This document shows, one piece after another, positions 1 through 8,238 of a stretch of 64,000 bases of DNA. The stretch's first letter is position 1; each line of letters begins with the position of its first letter. The stretch is taken from positions 14,668-78,667 of the forward strand of contig JAKBCE010000015.1 of assembly GCA_021808195.1 (NCBI GenBank), in the 5' to 3' direction. The notes beneath the pieces are model-generated. The model ran no database searches and was not told the DNA's origin. It saw nothing but the letters and a program-made list of their open reading frames with translations. The stretch is from Pseudomonadota bacterium. Lineage in GTDB: Bacteria > Pseudomonadota > Gammaproteobacteria > Steroidobacterales > Steroidobacteraceae. A program made the translations under genes and the position numbers.

Positions 1-849
1 ATCTGCATCGTGAGCTTCATCGTCTGGGAGCTGTTTGCACGCGAGCCGTTGCTCGAGATGCGGCTGTTCAAGCATCGCAATTTCGCGGTCGGCACCCTGA
101 TCATCATGGTGATCGGAGTGATCTTGTTCGGCACGACGCAGTTCGTGCCGCAGTTCACGCAGCAGATTCTCGGCTATACCGCGATGCAGGCGGGGCTTGC
201 GCTGACCCTTGGCGGCATGATCACGATGGTCACCATGCCGCTGGCCGGAATTCTTACCGGAAAATTCCAACCGCGAGTGCTCATGTTGGTGGCGTTCGCG
301 GTGATCGGCGTTTCGCTGTGGGTGATGTCGCACTTCGCAGTGACCGTGACGTTCGACCAAATCGCCCTGGCTCGGGCCTGGCAATCGGGCGGTATACCGC
401 TGCTGTTCGTGCCGCTGATGAGCGCCGCCTACATCGGTGTGCCGCCGGACCGTACGGGCAATGCCGCAGCCATCATCGCGGTGGGTCGCAACCTGGGCGG
501 CAGCATTGGCATTGCGATGGTGCAGGCGCTGCTCGCTCGGCGCGAGCAATTTCATCAAGCCCGCTTGGTGAGCGGCCTGCAACCGCTGAATCCAGTGTAT
601 GCGCACACAGTGGACACCCTTACCCATGCGATGATCGCCCGCGGCGTGGCGCCAACTGCTGCGGCTCATATGGCGATCGCGCAAATCTATGCGCTCATGC
701 AACGGCAGGTTCTGATGCTCTCGTTCGACGACGTGTTCCATGCTCTGCTGCTGTTCGTCGTGGTGATCTCTCCACTGCTGCTGCTGTTGAAGCGCGGACC
801 GGCGGCCCAGCGACGCCCAAGCAATCGTGCGAGCGAGGCCGTCGGCTGA
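1..849 (+). CDS. MFS drug exporter, DHA2/EmrB type, C-terminal part (5' end outside window)
   Basis: The frame is open from base 1, so this is the C-terminal 282 codons of a longer gene. The product is very hydrophobic, with about six membrane segments, and carries the late-half pattern of 14-TM DHA2 exporters: a loop reading EPLLEMRLFKHRNF, then GTTQFVPQFTQQILGYTAMQAGL, then a GRNLGGSIGIA segment. These proteins are proton-driven inner-membrane exporters of drugs or small organic molecules. The stop overlaps the kynU start (TGATG), so it is probably in one transcript with kynU and kmo and could export a tryptophan catabolite. That role is inferred from context only. The substrate cannot be read from the sequence. 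Confidence 0.8.
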   Translation: MCIVSFIVWELFAREPLLEMRLFKHRNFAVGTLIIMVIGVILFGTTQFVPQFTQQILGYTAMQAGLALTLGGMITMVTMPLAGILTGKFQPRVLMLVAFAVIGVSLWVMSHFAVTVTFDQIALARAWQSGGIPLLFVPLMSAAYIGVPPDRTGNAAAIIAVGRNLGGSIGIAMVQALLARREQFHQARLVSGLQPLNPVYAHTVDTLTHAMIARGVAPTAAAHMAIAQIYALMQRQVLMLSFDDVFHALLLFVVVISPLLLLLKRGPAAQRRPSNRASEAVG

Positions 850-2117
850 TGGATCCCACGCTGCAGGATGCTCTCGAGCGCGATGCGGCCGATCCGCTGC
901 GCGAGCTGCGGGAGCACTTCGCGATACCACTTGGGCCTGATGGGGAGCGGGCGATCTACCTGTGCGGACACTCACTGGGGTTGATGCCGCTCACTGCCCG
1001 GGAGCGGGTCACTCAGGCGCTCGATGACTGGGCGCAGATGGCGGTGCTCGGGCACGAACGCGGCCCACGGCCATGGATCACCTACCATGATGCGCTCGCC
1101 GGTCCGTGCGCGCAGTTGCTCGGCTGTCAGGCCGATGAAGTCGCGATCATGAATTCGCTCAGCGTCAATCTCCAATTGATGCTTGCAAGCTTCTACCGCC
1201 CGGTCGGTCGCCGTCGCTGTGTGCTGATCGAAGCGGGCGCGTTCCCCTCGGATCGCTACGCAGTCGCAACTCATTTGCAGTGGCACGGACTTGAGCCGCG
1301 CGACACGCTGATTGAGATCGAGCCCCGTGCCGGCGAAGACTGCGTACGTGAAGCCGACATTGAAACACTGCTCGAGCGGCGAGGAGAGGAAATCTCGCTG
1401 GTGCTTTGGCCGGGGGTGCAGTATCTGACCGGGCAGGCTTTTGATCTGGCGCGGATCGCCCGAGCCGCGCACCGCGCCGGTGCTCTGGTTGGCTTCGATC
1501 TTGCGCATTCTGTCGGTAACATGCCGTTCCCGCTGCGTGATCTCGACACCGACTTCGCAGTCTGGTGCAGTTACAAGTATCTCAACGCCGGTCCCGGCGC
1601 AATCGCCGGATGTTTTGTGCATCACCGGCATTTTGCTGCTGGACGGCCGCGTCTGGCGGGTTGGTGGGGCCATGAGCTTGCCAGTCGGTTCGATATGCCG
1701 CAGGAGTTTCGTGCTGCACATGGTGCGGCCGGATTTCAGTTGAGCAATCAATCGGTGCTCGCGGCCGCACCATTGATTGCCTCTCTCGAGTTGTTTCAGC
1801 TCGCGGGCGTGCAGCGGTTGCGCGAGAAGTCACTCGCGCTCGGTGCCTTCCTTGCCGGACTCATCGAGGCGCGCATTCCCGAGGCGAGAATCGTCACGCC
1901 ACGCGAACCGGCTGCGCGCGGCGCGCAGCTCTCGCTGCGAATTGGTGCGAATGCTCAGCGTGCGCGCCGAGCTTTCCAGTGGCTCGGCGCGCACGGGGTG
2001 CTGTGCGATTGGCGCGAGCCCGATATCATCCGCGCTGCGCCCGCGCCGCTTTACAACGGCTATGGGGATATATTCAACTTCGTCGTGCGCCTTGAGCAGG
2101 CGCTGCGCGCAACATGA
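849..2117 (+). CDS. kynU: Kynureninase
   Basis: PLP-dependent hydrolase that splits kynurenine or 3-hydroxykynurenine into anthranilate or 3-hydroxyanthranilate plus alanine. The 422-residue length is normal for the family. GFDLAHS (Asp near 217) and WCSYKYLNAGPG (Schiff-base Lys near 243) are the family PLP signatures, and the N-terminal YLCGHSLGLMP segment is also typical. The ATG at 849 overlaps the exporter stop and matches the family N-terminus, so longer upstream readings were dropped. The stop overlaps the next gene (kmo) by ATGA, implying translational coupling. With kmo it gives two steps of the kynurenine route to 3-hydroxyanthranilate. The tryptophan dioxygenase and 3-hydroxyanthranilate dioxygenase genes are not in this window. 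Confidence 0.93.
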   Translation: MDPTLQDALERDAADPLRELREHFAIPLGPDGERAIYLCGHSLGLMPLTARERVTQALDDWAQMAVLGHERGPRPWITYHDALAGPCAQLLGCQADEVAIMNSLSVNLQLMLASFYRPVGRRRCVLIEAGAFPSDRYAVATHLQWHGLEPRDTLIEIEPRAGEDCVREADIETLLERRGEEISLVLWPGVQYLTGQAFDLARIARAAHRAGALVGFDLAHSVGNMPFPLRDLDTDFAVWCSYKYLNAGPGAIAGCFVHHRHFAAGRPRLAGWWGHELASRFDMPQEFRAAHGAAGFQLSNQSVLAAAPLIASLELFQLAGVQRLREKSLALGAFLAGLIEARIPEARIVTPREPAARGAQLSLRIGANAQRARRAFQWLGAHGVLCDWREPDIIRAAPAPLYNGYGDIFNFVVRLEQALRAT

Positions 2118-3499
2118 GTGCCGCGCGCCGATACGCCGTGACGGTGATCGGTGCAGGACTGACTGGGCCGTTACTGGCGCTGCTGCTCGCGCGCAAGGGA
2201 TTTCTGGTGACGTTGCTCGAGCGTCGCCCGGACCCGCGTATGGCGATCGCCTCAGGTGGCCGTTCGATCAACCTTGCGCTCTCGGCCCGAGGCATCCGCC
2301 CTTTGGAGCGTGCCGGCGTATTTGCTGAAGTTGCGCCGCTGTTGCTGCCGATGCGCGGCCGCATGGTGCACGATCTGTCGGGTCCGCCGGTACTGCAACT
2401 GTATGGACAGAGACCCGAGGAGATCAATTATTCCATCGGACGCGCGGCGCTCAATCGAGTGCTCGTGGATGCTGCCGAGCGCGCTGGTGTGGAGCTGCGG
2501 TTCGAGCAGCGCTGCATCGGGTACGATCCGCTTGCGCAGGCAGCACGCTGTATTGATGAATGTTCGGGGCGTGAATTTACGCTGGAGTGCGATACCCTGA
2601 TTGCCGCCGACGGAGCCGGCTCCCCGGTACGCGCCAGTTTGGCGGCCGCTGGTGTGTGCACGGTGTCTGTCGAGCCGCTGGATCATGACTACAAGGAAAT
2701 GACGCTGCCGGCGGCGCCGGGCGGCATGCATGCGCTCTCGCCCGATGCGCTGCATATCTGGCCGCGCGGCGGGTTCATGCTGATCGCGTTGCCGAATCCG
2801 GGCGGTACCTTCACCCTGACGTTGTTCCTGCCGCGCACCGGCGAGGCGAGTTTCGCCGGGCTTGAGGACGCCGACGCGCAACGACGGTTTTTTGCCGAGC
2901 AGTTTCCTGACCTGGCCGCCCACCATCGGGCACTGCTGGAGGATTTTCGCCGTAATCCCCAGGGCCAGCTCGCCACGGTGCGCACCCGTGGCTGGCATTT
3001 CGGTGGGCAGGTGCTGTTGCTCGGCGATGCGGCGCATGCGATCGTGCCGTTTCACGGCCAGGGGATGAATGCCGGCTTCGAGGATTGCGCCGTCTTCGAC
3101 GCGTTGCTCGAGCGGCACCGCGACTGGGCGGTACTGTACAGTGAATTTGAGCGGTTGCGCCGGCCGAACACCGATGCCATCGCACAGATGGCGCTCGAGA
3201 ATTACCTGGAGATGCGCGAGCGCGTACGCGATCCGAGATTCCAGCATCTGAAGCAGCTGGCCTTCGAGCTCGAACAGCGCTTCCCCCAGCAGTTCATCCC
3301 CCGCTACTCGATGGTGATGTTCCATCCGGAGATCTCTTATCTGGAGGCACTGCGTCGCGGGCAGATCCAAGCGTCGATTCTCGAGCAGCTTGATCGCCGG
3401 CGTTCCGCGGACGGTAGTATCGACCCGGCACTCGCCGAAGCGCTGCTAAGCGCAAACCTGCCACGCGTAGAGCCACACCGGGACCCGCAGACCGGCTAG
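2114..3499 (+). CDS. kmo: Kynurenine 3-monooxygenase
   Basis: FAD-dependent aromatic hydroxylase converting kynurenine to 3-hydroxykynurenine with NADPH and oxygen. It has 461 residues, as usual for KMO. The dinucleotide-binding GAGLTG lies at residues 13-18 and is followed by VTLLERRPDPR. The second FAD motif, GDAAHAIVPFHGQGMNAG, starts near residue 303. The KMO-like RSINLALSARG sits near residues 50-60. The gene starts inside the kynU stop (ATGA), so both are one operon. The C-terminal region ends in a charged tail without an obvious mitochondrial-type membrane anchor, as expected for a bacterial enzyme. Confidence 0.93.
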   Translation: MSAARRYAVTVIGAGLTGPLLALLLARKGFLVTLLERRPDPRMAIASGGRSINLALSARGIRPLERAGVFAEVAPLLLPMRGRMVHDLSGPPVLQLYGQRPEEINYSIGRAALNRVLVDAAERAGVELRFEQRCIGYDPLAQAARCIDECSGREFTLECDTLIAADGAGSPVRASLAAAGVCTVSVEPLDHDYKEMTLPAAPGGMHALSPDALHIWPRGGFMLIALPNPGGTFTLTLFLPRTGEASFAGLEDADAQRRFFAEQFPDLAAHHRALLEDFRRNPQGQLATVRTRGWHFGGQVLLLGDAAHAIVPFHGQGMNAGFEDCAVFDALLERHRDWAVLYSEFERLRRPNTDAIAQMALENYLEMRERVRDPRFQHLKQLAFELEQRFPQQFIPRYSMVMFHPEISYLEALRRGQIQASILEQLDRRRSADGSIDPALAEALLSANLPRVEPHRDPQTG

Positions 3500-3509
3500 A
3501 ATTACGCCC

Positions 3510-3839
3510 ATGAACCGAGTTACCACCGACGGGGTCATCGAGTATGTGCCCCAGGACGTGCAGAGCCTGCTCGAAGAGGGCCGGATCCTGTTGATCGATG
3601 TGCGCGAACCGGACGAGTACGCCCGGGAGCGTATTCCCGGCGCACTGCTCTATCCGCTCTCTACGTTCGATGCAGCGCATCTGCCGGTAGATGGCGCCCG
3701 CGCGGTGGTGTTCCATTGCGCCGCGGGCGGCCGCTCGCTGACCGCGGCGCGACTGCGCAAGGCGACGGGCCAGCCCGCTGCACACATGGCAGGCGGTATC
3801 GTGGCGTGGAAGGCCCTCGGCCTGCCCATCGTCAGCTAA
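3510..3839 (+). CDS. Single-domain rhodanese-like sulfurtransferase
   Basis: A 109-residue protein with one rhodanese domain. It has LIDVREPDEYARERIPGA early and the active-site loop HCAAGGRS, whose Cys70 is the expected persulfide-carrying residue followed by the Arg-Ser typical of the loop. It probably carries sulfane sulfur for tRNA or cofactor thiolation, or acts in detoxification; the partner is not evident. It begins 10 bases after kmo, with a TAGAAT hexamer at 3497-3502 that could be a weak -10 element. The stop is 11 bases before trmB, so it may share a transcript with kynU-kmo-trmB. Confidence 0.85.
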   Translation: MNRVTTDGVIEYVPQDVQSLLEEGRILLIDVREPDEYARERIPGALLYPLSTFDAAHLPVDGARAVVFHCAAGGRSLTAARLRKATGQPAAHMAGGIVAWKALGLPIVS

Positions 3840-3850
3840 CGGCGCAGCGG

Positions 3851-4534
3851 TTGAACGAAACCGAATATCCGCGCGCAATCCGCTCCTTCGTCACGCGGGC
3901 CGGGCGCATCACCCCTGCGCAGGAGCGAGCGCTCGATACGTTGTGGCCGAAGTACGGCATCGAGCCGCACGGCCTGATTGATCTCGACGGGGTGTTTGGC
4001 CGCGTGGCCACTCGCACCGTCGAGATTGGCTTTGGCAACGGCGAGAATTTGCTCGCACTCGCCGCCGCGCAGCCGCAACGGGACTTTTTGGGCATCGAGG
4101 TCCATCGTCCTGGCGTCGGGCGGGTCCTGCTGGGTCTGCAAGATCTGGCGCTGACGAATGTCCGTGTGATCTGCCATGACGCCGTGCAGGTGCTCGAGCG
4201 CCACCTGGCAGCGGCAAGTCTCGATGAAATTCTTGTGCTCTTCCCGGATCCTTGGCCGAAGAAGCGCCATCACAAGAGGCGGCTGATTCAGCCACCGTTC
4301 GTCAGTCTGCTGGCCGAGCGCCTCAAAAGCGGCGGCCAGGTGCACCTTGCAACCGACTGGGGTCCGTACGCCGAGGAGATGCTCGCAACGCTCTCAGCCG
4401 AATCGCGCTTGCGCAATCTCGACCCGCAGGGCGGTTTCGTGCCTCGTCCTGCGGATCGCACCGCGACCCGATTCGAGCGGCGCGGGGAGCGCCTCGGGCA
4501 TCCGGTGTGGGATCTGGCGTTCGTCCGCTGCTGA
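3851..4534 (+). CDS. trmB: tRNA (guanine-N7-)-methyltransferase
   Basis: SAM-dependent enzyme forming m7G46 in the variable loop of tRNAs. The glycine-rich SAM site reads EIGFGNGENLLALAAAQP and is followed by FLGIEVHRPG. The family hallmark FPDPWPKKRHHKRR lies near residue 130. The tail ends with FERRGERLGHPVWDLAF, as in other TrmB proteins. The TTG at 3851 gives NETEYPRAIRSFVTRAGRIT, the usual N-terminal R-S-F-V-x-R-xGR pattern, and a normal length of 227 residues. No ATG lies in frame nearby, so the start is likely but not certain. It converges with the marC-like gene 25 bases on. Confidence 0.92.
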   Translation: MNETEYPRAIRSFVTRAGRITPAQERALDTLWPKYGIEPHGLIDLDGVFGRVATRTVEIGFGNGENLLALAAAQPQRDFLGIEVHRPGVGRVLLGLQDLALTNVRVICHDAVQVLERHLAAASLDEILVLFPDPWPKKRHHKRRLIQPPFVSLLAERLKSGGQVHLATDWGPYAEEMLATLSAESRLRNLDPQGGFVPRPADRTATRFERRGERLGHPVWDLAFVRC

Positions 4535-4559
4535 GCGTCCTGAGGCCGGCGCAATCTCA

Positions 4560-5198
4560 TCAAACGCCGTGCAGGCCGAATACGGCGCGCAGCCCGTCGA
4601 CGACGAATTGCACGGCGAGGGCGCCGAGGACGACCCCGAATAGGCGGCCGGCCACATTGACGCCCGTGACCCCGATGATGTGCATCAGCGGCTCGGCGAG
4701 CCACATCACCACCAGGGAGATCGCGAGCACGAGCACGACAGCCACGAACAAACTGAGAAAAACGAGCGGGTGCTGGAACAGATGCACCGGGCCGAACCAC
4801 AGCAGTACCGTGGCCAGCGCGCCAGGTCCGGAAATGAACGGGAACGCCAGGGGCACCACCGAGATATCGGCGCGGCGCTGGCTCTCGGCCTGCTCGTCGC
4901 TGGTGGTTCGGCTGCCGGACTCGCGCGCGAAAACCATCTCGAGCGCAAGCAAAAACAGCAGGATGCCGCCAAAGATGCGAAAAGCGCCGAGGCTGATTCC
5001 CATGAGGGCAAGGAAGGGTGCGCCGACCAGCGCGAAGAACGCCAAAATCAGGGCGGCCACCACGGTGGCCTTGATCGCCATTCGATGGCGGTACTCGCGG
5101 GTGGCACCCTGGGTGAGGCCGCTGAAGATCGGCAGCAGGGAGATTGGCTCCACAACCGCAAAGAACACGACAAAAAATTTCAGCGGCTCTTCGAGCAT
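4560..5198 (-). CDS. MarC-family integral membrane protein
   Basis: A 212-residue inner-membrane protein with six predicted hydrophobic segments and the MarC/UPF0056 pattern: FFAVVEPISLLPIFSGLT near the start and PLAFPFISGPGALATVL in the middle. The loop between TM3 and TM4 is charged (ESGSRTTSDEQAESQRRAD). The family function is unknown; the old link to multiple antibiotic resistance was not upheld. The ATG at 5198 gives MLEEPLKFF followed directly by the first TM segment. A longer reading would add about 140 unrelated residues. Transcribed away from DUF6763 across a 186 bp gap. Confidence 0.85.
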   Translation of the reverse strand: MLEEPLKFFVVFFAVVEPISLLPIFSGLTQGATREYRHRMAIKATVVAALILAFFALVGAPFLALMGISLGAFRIFGGILLFLLALEMVFARESGSRTTSDEQAESQRRADISVVPLAFPFISGPGALATVLLWFGPVHLFQHPLVFLSLFVAVVLVLAISLVVMWLAEPLMHIIGVTGVNVAGRLFGVVLGALAVQFVVDGLRAVFGLHGV

Positions 5199-5384
5199 GG
5201 GCGGCAGGCTGCGGTTTTCCCGTTCTTGAAAGGGCGGCGTGCGAGGCGCAACATGGTTACCGTCCCTCGCTCGGCGGCCGCAGGATAGCAGCTTCGCGGC
5301 CCACCGGGCGTACTGAGCGGTCCGCCCGCAGGACCGAAACTCCGCGGTGCTGGCGGGGGAACAGCGCGGCGGTGAGGTCTGATC

Positions 5385-5699
5385 ATGGTCGCTCCACAAC
5401 CGGAAATCGGTCACTGGTATCGCTTGGGCAGCGGCGAGCTGTTCGAAGTGGTCGCAGTGAATGATGACGATGGGACCATCGACATCCAGTACTTCGATGG
5501 CACGGTCGAGGAGATGGACCGCGAGGACTGGCAAGCGCAGTGGGACGAGGGCCTTCTCGAGGCCGCTGAGCCACCCGAGGACTGGAGCGGTTCGGTGGAT
5601 GTCGACGTCGAGGACGAGCAGGTCCACGGCGGAGAGTCGTTTGATGACGACACGATGCCGCGGGCCAGCCCGCTTGAGGGCCTCGATCTGTTCGAATGA
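5385..5699 (+). CDS. Small acidic protein, resembles DUF6763
   Basis: A 104-residue, strongly acidic protein with an SH3-like N-terminal half: IGHWYRLGSGELFEVVAVNDDDGTIDIQYFDGTVEEMD. An acidic low-complexity tail with many Asp/Glu follows. It resembles a small conserved gammaproteobacterial family that I believe is DUF6763, but I cannot confirm the assignment. No catalytic motif is seen. Its TGA abuts the TCA (reverse stop) of the Rieske gene, forming TGATCA, so the two genes converge with no spacer. Confidence 0.6.
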   Translation: MVAPQPEIGHWYRLGSGELFEVVAVNDDDGTIDIQYFDGTVEEMDREDWQAQWDEGLLEAAEPPEDWSGSVDVDVEDEQVHGGESFDDDTMPRASPLEGLDLFE

Positions 5700-6092
5700 T
5701 CAGGGTGTGCCGGGGGCGAGCGCTGCGGGTTCGACCTCGGGGGCCAGCAGTACCAGGTCGCCGGCGATCGTGAGCGCGATCGGCCGCAGCGACTGACCGG
5801 CACAGGGTCCCGCAATGCACTCACCCGATTCCTTGTCGAACAGCGCCCCATGCGAGGCGCACACGATTAATGCCCGGTCGGGCGTCAGGAAGCAGTGCGG
5901 CCGCAGATCGAGCGGGTGGCCGGCGTGCGGGCAATGATTCACGTAGCCTCTGACCTGCACGCCGCATCGCACCACGAACCCGCGCAACGGCCAGTCTCCC
6001 CCACCGATGCGAAAGCCGCGTGCGCCCGAGTGCTCCAAATCCGCGAGACGGCAGATCACCCGCTCTAAATCGATCTCAACCGGTCCCGGCAT
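5700..6092 (-). CDS. Rieske [2Fe-2S] ferredoxin-like protein
   Basis: A 130-residue soluble protein with both Rieske cluster boxes: C54-P-H56 in NHCPHAGHPLDL and C78-x2-H81 in VCASHGALFDKESGECIAGP. The two Cys and two His ligate one [2Fe-2S] cluster. There is no oxygenase domain, so it is a small Rieske ferredoxin, probably an electron carrier for an unidentified partner. The ATG at 6092 fits the family length. It starts 17 bases inside the 3' end of the upstream AmpG-like gene, so the two are probably cotranscribed. Confidence 0.85.
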   Translation of the reverse strand: MPGPVEIDLERVICRLADLEHSGARGFRIGGGDWPLRGFVVRCGVQVRGYVNHCPHAGHPLDLRPHCFLTPDRALIVCASHGALFDKESGECIAGPCAGQSLRPIALTIAGDLVLLAPEVEPAALAPGTP

Positions 6093-7563
6093 CGATGCGC
6101 TCCGCCGATTCGGCCATGCGGGCCGCCTCAGGCATGACTGTCGCCCGCGGAATCCTGTGCCACAGCGAGGCGAGCAGCAAGCCCGCCGGGACGCACAGGC
6201 TTGCGGTGTACAGGAAGAAATGCGCATAGCCGATTCGCTCGACGACGAAACCGGAGGTGCCTTCGAGCAGCTTGCCGGGCAGGGCGTACAGCGAGGCGAA
6301 CAGTGCGTACTGGGTGGCGGTGTACTTCGGACTGGTGAGACTCGACATGAAGGCGATCAATGCGACGCCTTCGAGCGACAACGCCAGATTGTCGATGCCG
6401 TTGGCGATGCCAAGCCCGAGCAGCGTCGGGGAATGTGTCGTGGCGAGCAGCGCGTAGCTGAGGTTCGATACCAGCGACAGCATGAGCCCTGCAGCGAGTG
6501 CGCGCGCAAGACCAATGCGCGACACGAGCAGGCCGCCCAGAAATACCCCGGCGATTCCCACGGTGTAGCCGCTGACTTTCCCGACCAGCGCAATCTGCTC
6601 GAGCGAGTAGTGATGATCGATATAAAAAGGATTCGCCATCGAGCCCATGGTGAACTCTGCGAGCTGATACAGCCCGATCAGAGCCAACGCGCCGAGCGCG
6701 ATGCGCGTGCCGAACCGGCCGAGGAATTCGGTCAGCGGGCAAATGACCGCACCGATGAACCATTCGCCGAGGTTTTGCAATGGTTTTGGCCAGTGGGCCC
6801 GGCGCTCGAGCCACTCGATGACGCGCAGCTCACGCTCCTGCGCCGCGCGCGTCACCGGCGCCGCGGGCTCCTTCACCAGCAGCGTGGTGAGTACTCCGAC
6901 GGACATCAGCGCAGCCATCGCGCCATAGCTCAGATGCCAGCCGAATCCAGACGCGATGGCGATTGCGCCGGCGCCGCCAGCAATCATCGCAATACGGTAG
7001 CCCACCGAATACGTGGCGACCATCGCACCCTGCAGCGACTGCGGCACCGATTCGATCCGCCAGGCGTTCATGGCCACATCCTGCGTGGCCGAGCAAAACG
7101 CCACGAACAGCGCGGTGGCTGCCATCGATCCGACCTGAGTGGCCGGAGCGCCGGCCGCCAGGCGTGTCAGGCCGAGCGCAATACCCAATTGAGCGAGCAA
7201 CATCCACGAGCGGCGCCGGCCGAGCAGCCGGTGCAGCAGCGGCAGGCGTGCCCGGTCGACCACTGGCGACCACACGAATTCGAACGAGTACGCGAATCCG
7301 ACCCAGGCGAACATGCCGATCGTGGAGCGCTCGATGCCGGCCTGACGCAGCCACACCGTGAGCGTTGAGAACACGAGCAGAAACGGCAGGCCGCTCGAGA
7401 AGCCGAGGAACAGCATGGCGAGCACGCTCGGCTCGCGATACACGGCGAGGGCGCGCCACCCGCGAGCCAGGGCGCTCGACACGGCAGTCGGTGCAGGCCC
7501 GGGACTCACGGCTGGCGAGCCGAGCGTGGCGAAGAGTTGACGATCCGGGTCCACATCAGGCAA
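6076..7563 (-). CDS. AmpG-family MFS permease
   Basis: A 495-residue MFS protein with at least 12 hydrophobic segments. Early motifs FLGFSSGLPFLLVFSTLTVWL and IGMFAWVGFAYSFEFVWSPVVDR match AmpG, the permease importing anhydro-muropeptides for cell-wall recycling. AFCSATQDVAMNAWRIE is the family motif in the middle of the N-terminal half. AmpG-like proteins are often duplicated and can carry other substrates, so muropeptide import is probable rather than certain. The start is a TTG at 7563; a GTG at 7554 is an alternative. It lies head to head with pyrE with almost no spacer. Confidence 0.82.
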   Translation of the reverse strand: MPDVDPDRQLFATLGSPAVSPGPAPTAVSSALARGWRALAVYREPSVLAMLFLGFSSGLPFLLVFSTLTVWLRQAGIERSTIGMFAWVGFAYSFEFVWSPVVDRARLPLLHRLLGRRRSWMLLAQLGIALGLTRLAAGAPATQVGSMAATALFVAFCSATQDVAMNAWRIESVPQSLQGAMVATYSVGYRIAMIAGGAGAIAIASGFGWHLSYGAMAALMSVGVLTTLLVKEPAAPVTRAAQERELRVIEWLERRAHWPKPLQNLGEWFIGAVICPLTEFLGRFGTRIALGALALIGLYQLAEFTMGSMANPFYIDHHYSLEQIALVGKVSGYTVGIAGVFLGGLLVSRIGLARALAAGLMLSLVSNLSYALLATTHSPTLLGLGIANGIDNLALSLEGVALIAFMSSLTSPKYTATQYALFASLYALPGKLLEGTSGFVVERIGYAHFFLYTASLCVPAGLLLASLWHRIPRATVMPEAARMAESAERIDAGTG

Positions 7564-7574
7564 TGATATTCGCT

Positions 7575-8228
7575 ATGCAAGATCATCAGCTCAAATTCAT
7601 CCAATTGGCCCTCGCACGTCGGGCGCTGCGTTTCGGGCAATTCACACTCAAATCGGGGCGCGAGAGCCCGTATTTCTTCAATGCGGGCCTGTTCAGCGAC
7701 GGCGAGGCGATCGCCGTGCTCGGCCGCTGCTACGCGGCGGCGATCACGAGCTCCGGCCTGCCATTCGACATGCTCTTTGGACCGGCTTACAAAGGCATCG
7801 CACTCGCGGCGAGCACTGCCGCAGCGCTGTTCGACCACCATGGCCGCAATGTGCCCTACGCGTTCAACCGCAAGGAAGCCAAGACCCATGGCGAGGGGGG
7901 GCAGCTGATTGGCGCTCCCCTCACAGGTCGGGTGCTGGTCATCGACGACGTGGTGACCGCCGGCACCGCCGTGCGCGAGTCGCTGGAGCTCATCCGCGCC
8001 GCTGGTGCTCAGCCGGTCGGATGTGTCTTTGCGCTCGACCGGCAGGAGCGGGGTCGAGGCGAGTTGAGCGCGACCCAGGAGATCGAGCGGGAGCACGGCT
8101 TGAAGTGTCTCAGCGTACTTACGCTGGCGGATCTGATCGAGGCGCTCTCACAGCCGGGCGGACCCTCGATCAGCGCTGCGGAGCTCGCTGCGCTGAAGGC
8201 GTACCGGCAGCACTACGGGGTGGTCTGA
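7575..8228 (+). CDS. pyrE: Orotate phosphoribosyltransferase
   Basis: Pyrimidine biosynthesis enzyme joining orotate and PRPP to give OMP. It has 217 residues. The N-terminal FIQLALARRALRFGQFTLKSGRESPYFFN is the PyrE pattern. FGPAYKGI lies near residues 75-82, and the PRPP-binding loop reads VLVIDDVVTAGTA. NRKEAKTHGEGG supplies the mobile catalytic loop. The ATG at 7575 aligns with E. coli PyrE; an in-frame ATG at 7563 would add four residues. Its promoter must overlap the start of the divergent ampG-like gene. Confidence 0.95.
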   Translation: MQDHQLKFIQLALARRALRFGQFTLKSGRESPYFFNAGLFSDGEAIAVLGRCYAAAITSSGLPFDMLFGPAYKGIALAASTAAALFDHHGRNVPYAFNRKEAKTHGEGGQLIGAPLTGRVLVIDDVVTAGTAVRESLELIRAAGAQPVGCVFALDRQERGRGELSATQEIEREHGLKCLSVLTLADLIEALSQPGGPSISAAELAALKAYRQHYGVV

Positions 8229-8238
8229 GGCTCCTGCC

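Noticed and set aside
3497..3502. Strong promoter before the rhodanese gene
   Set aside because: TAGAAT is a good -10, but the -35 position reads CACACC and the gene probably lies in the kmo transcript.
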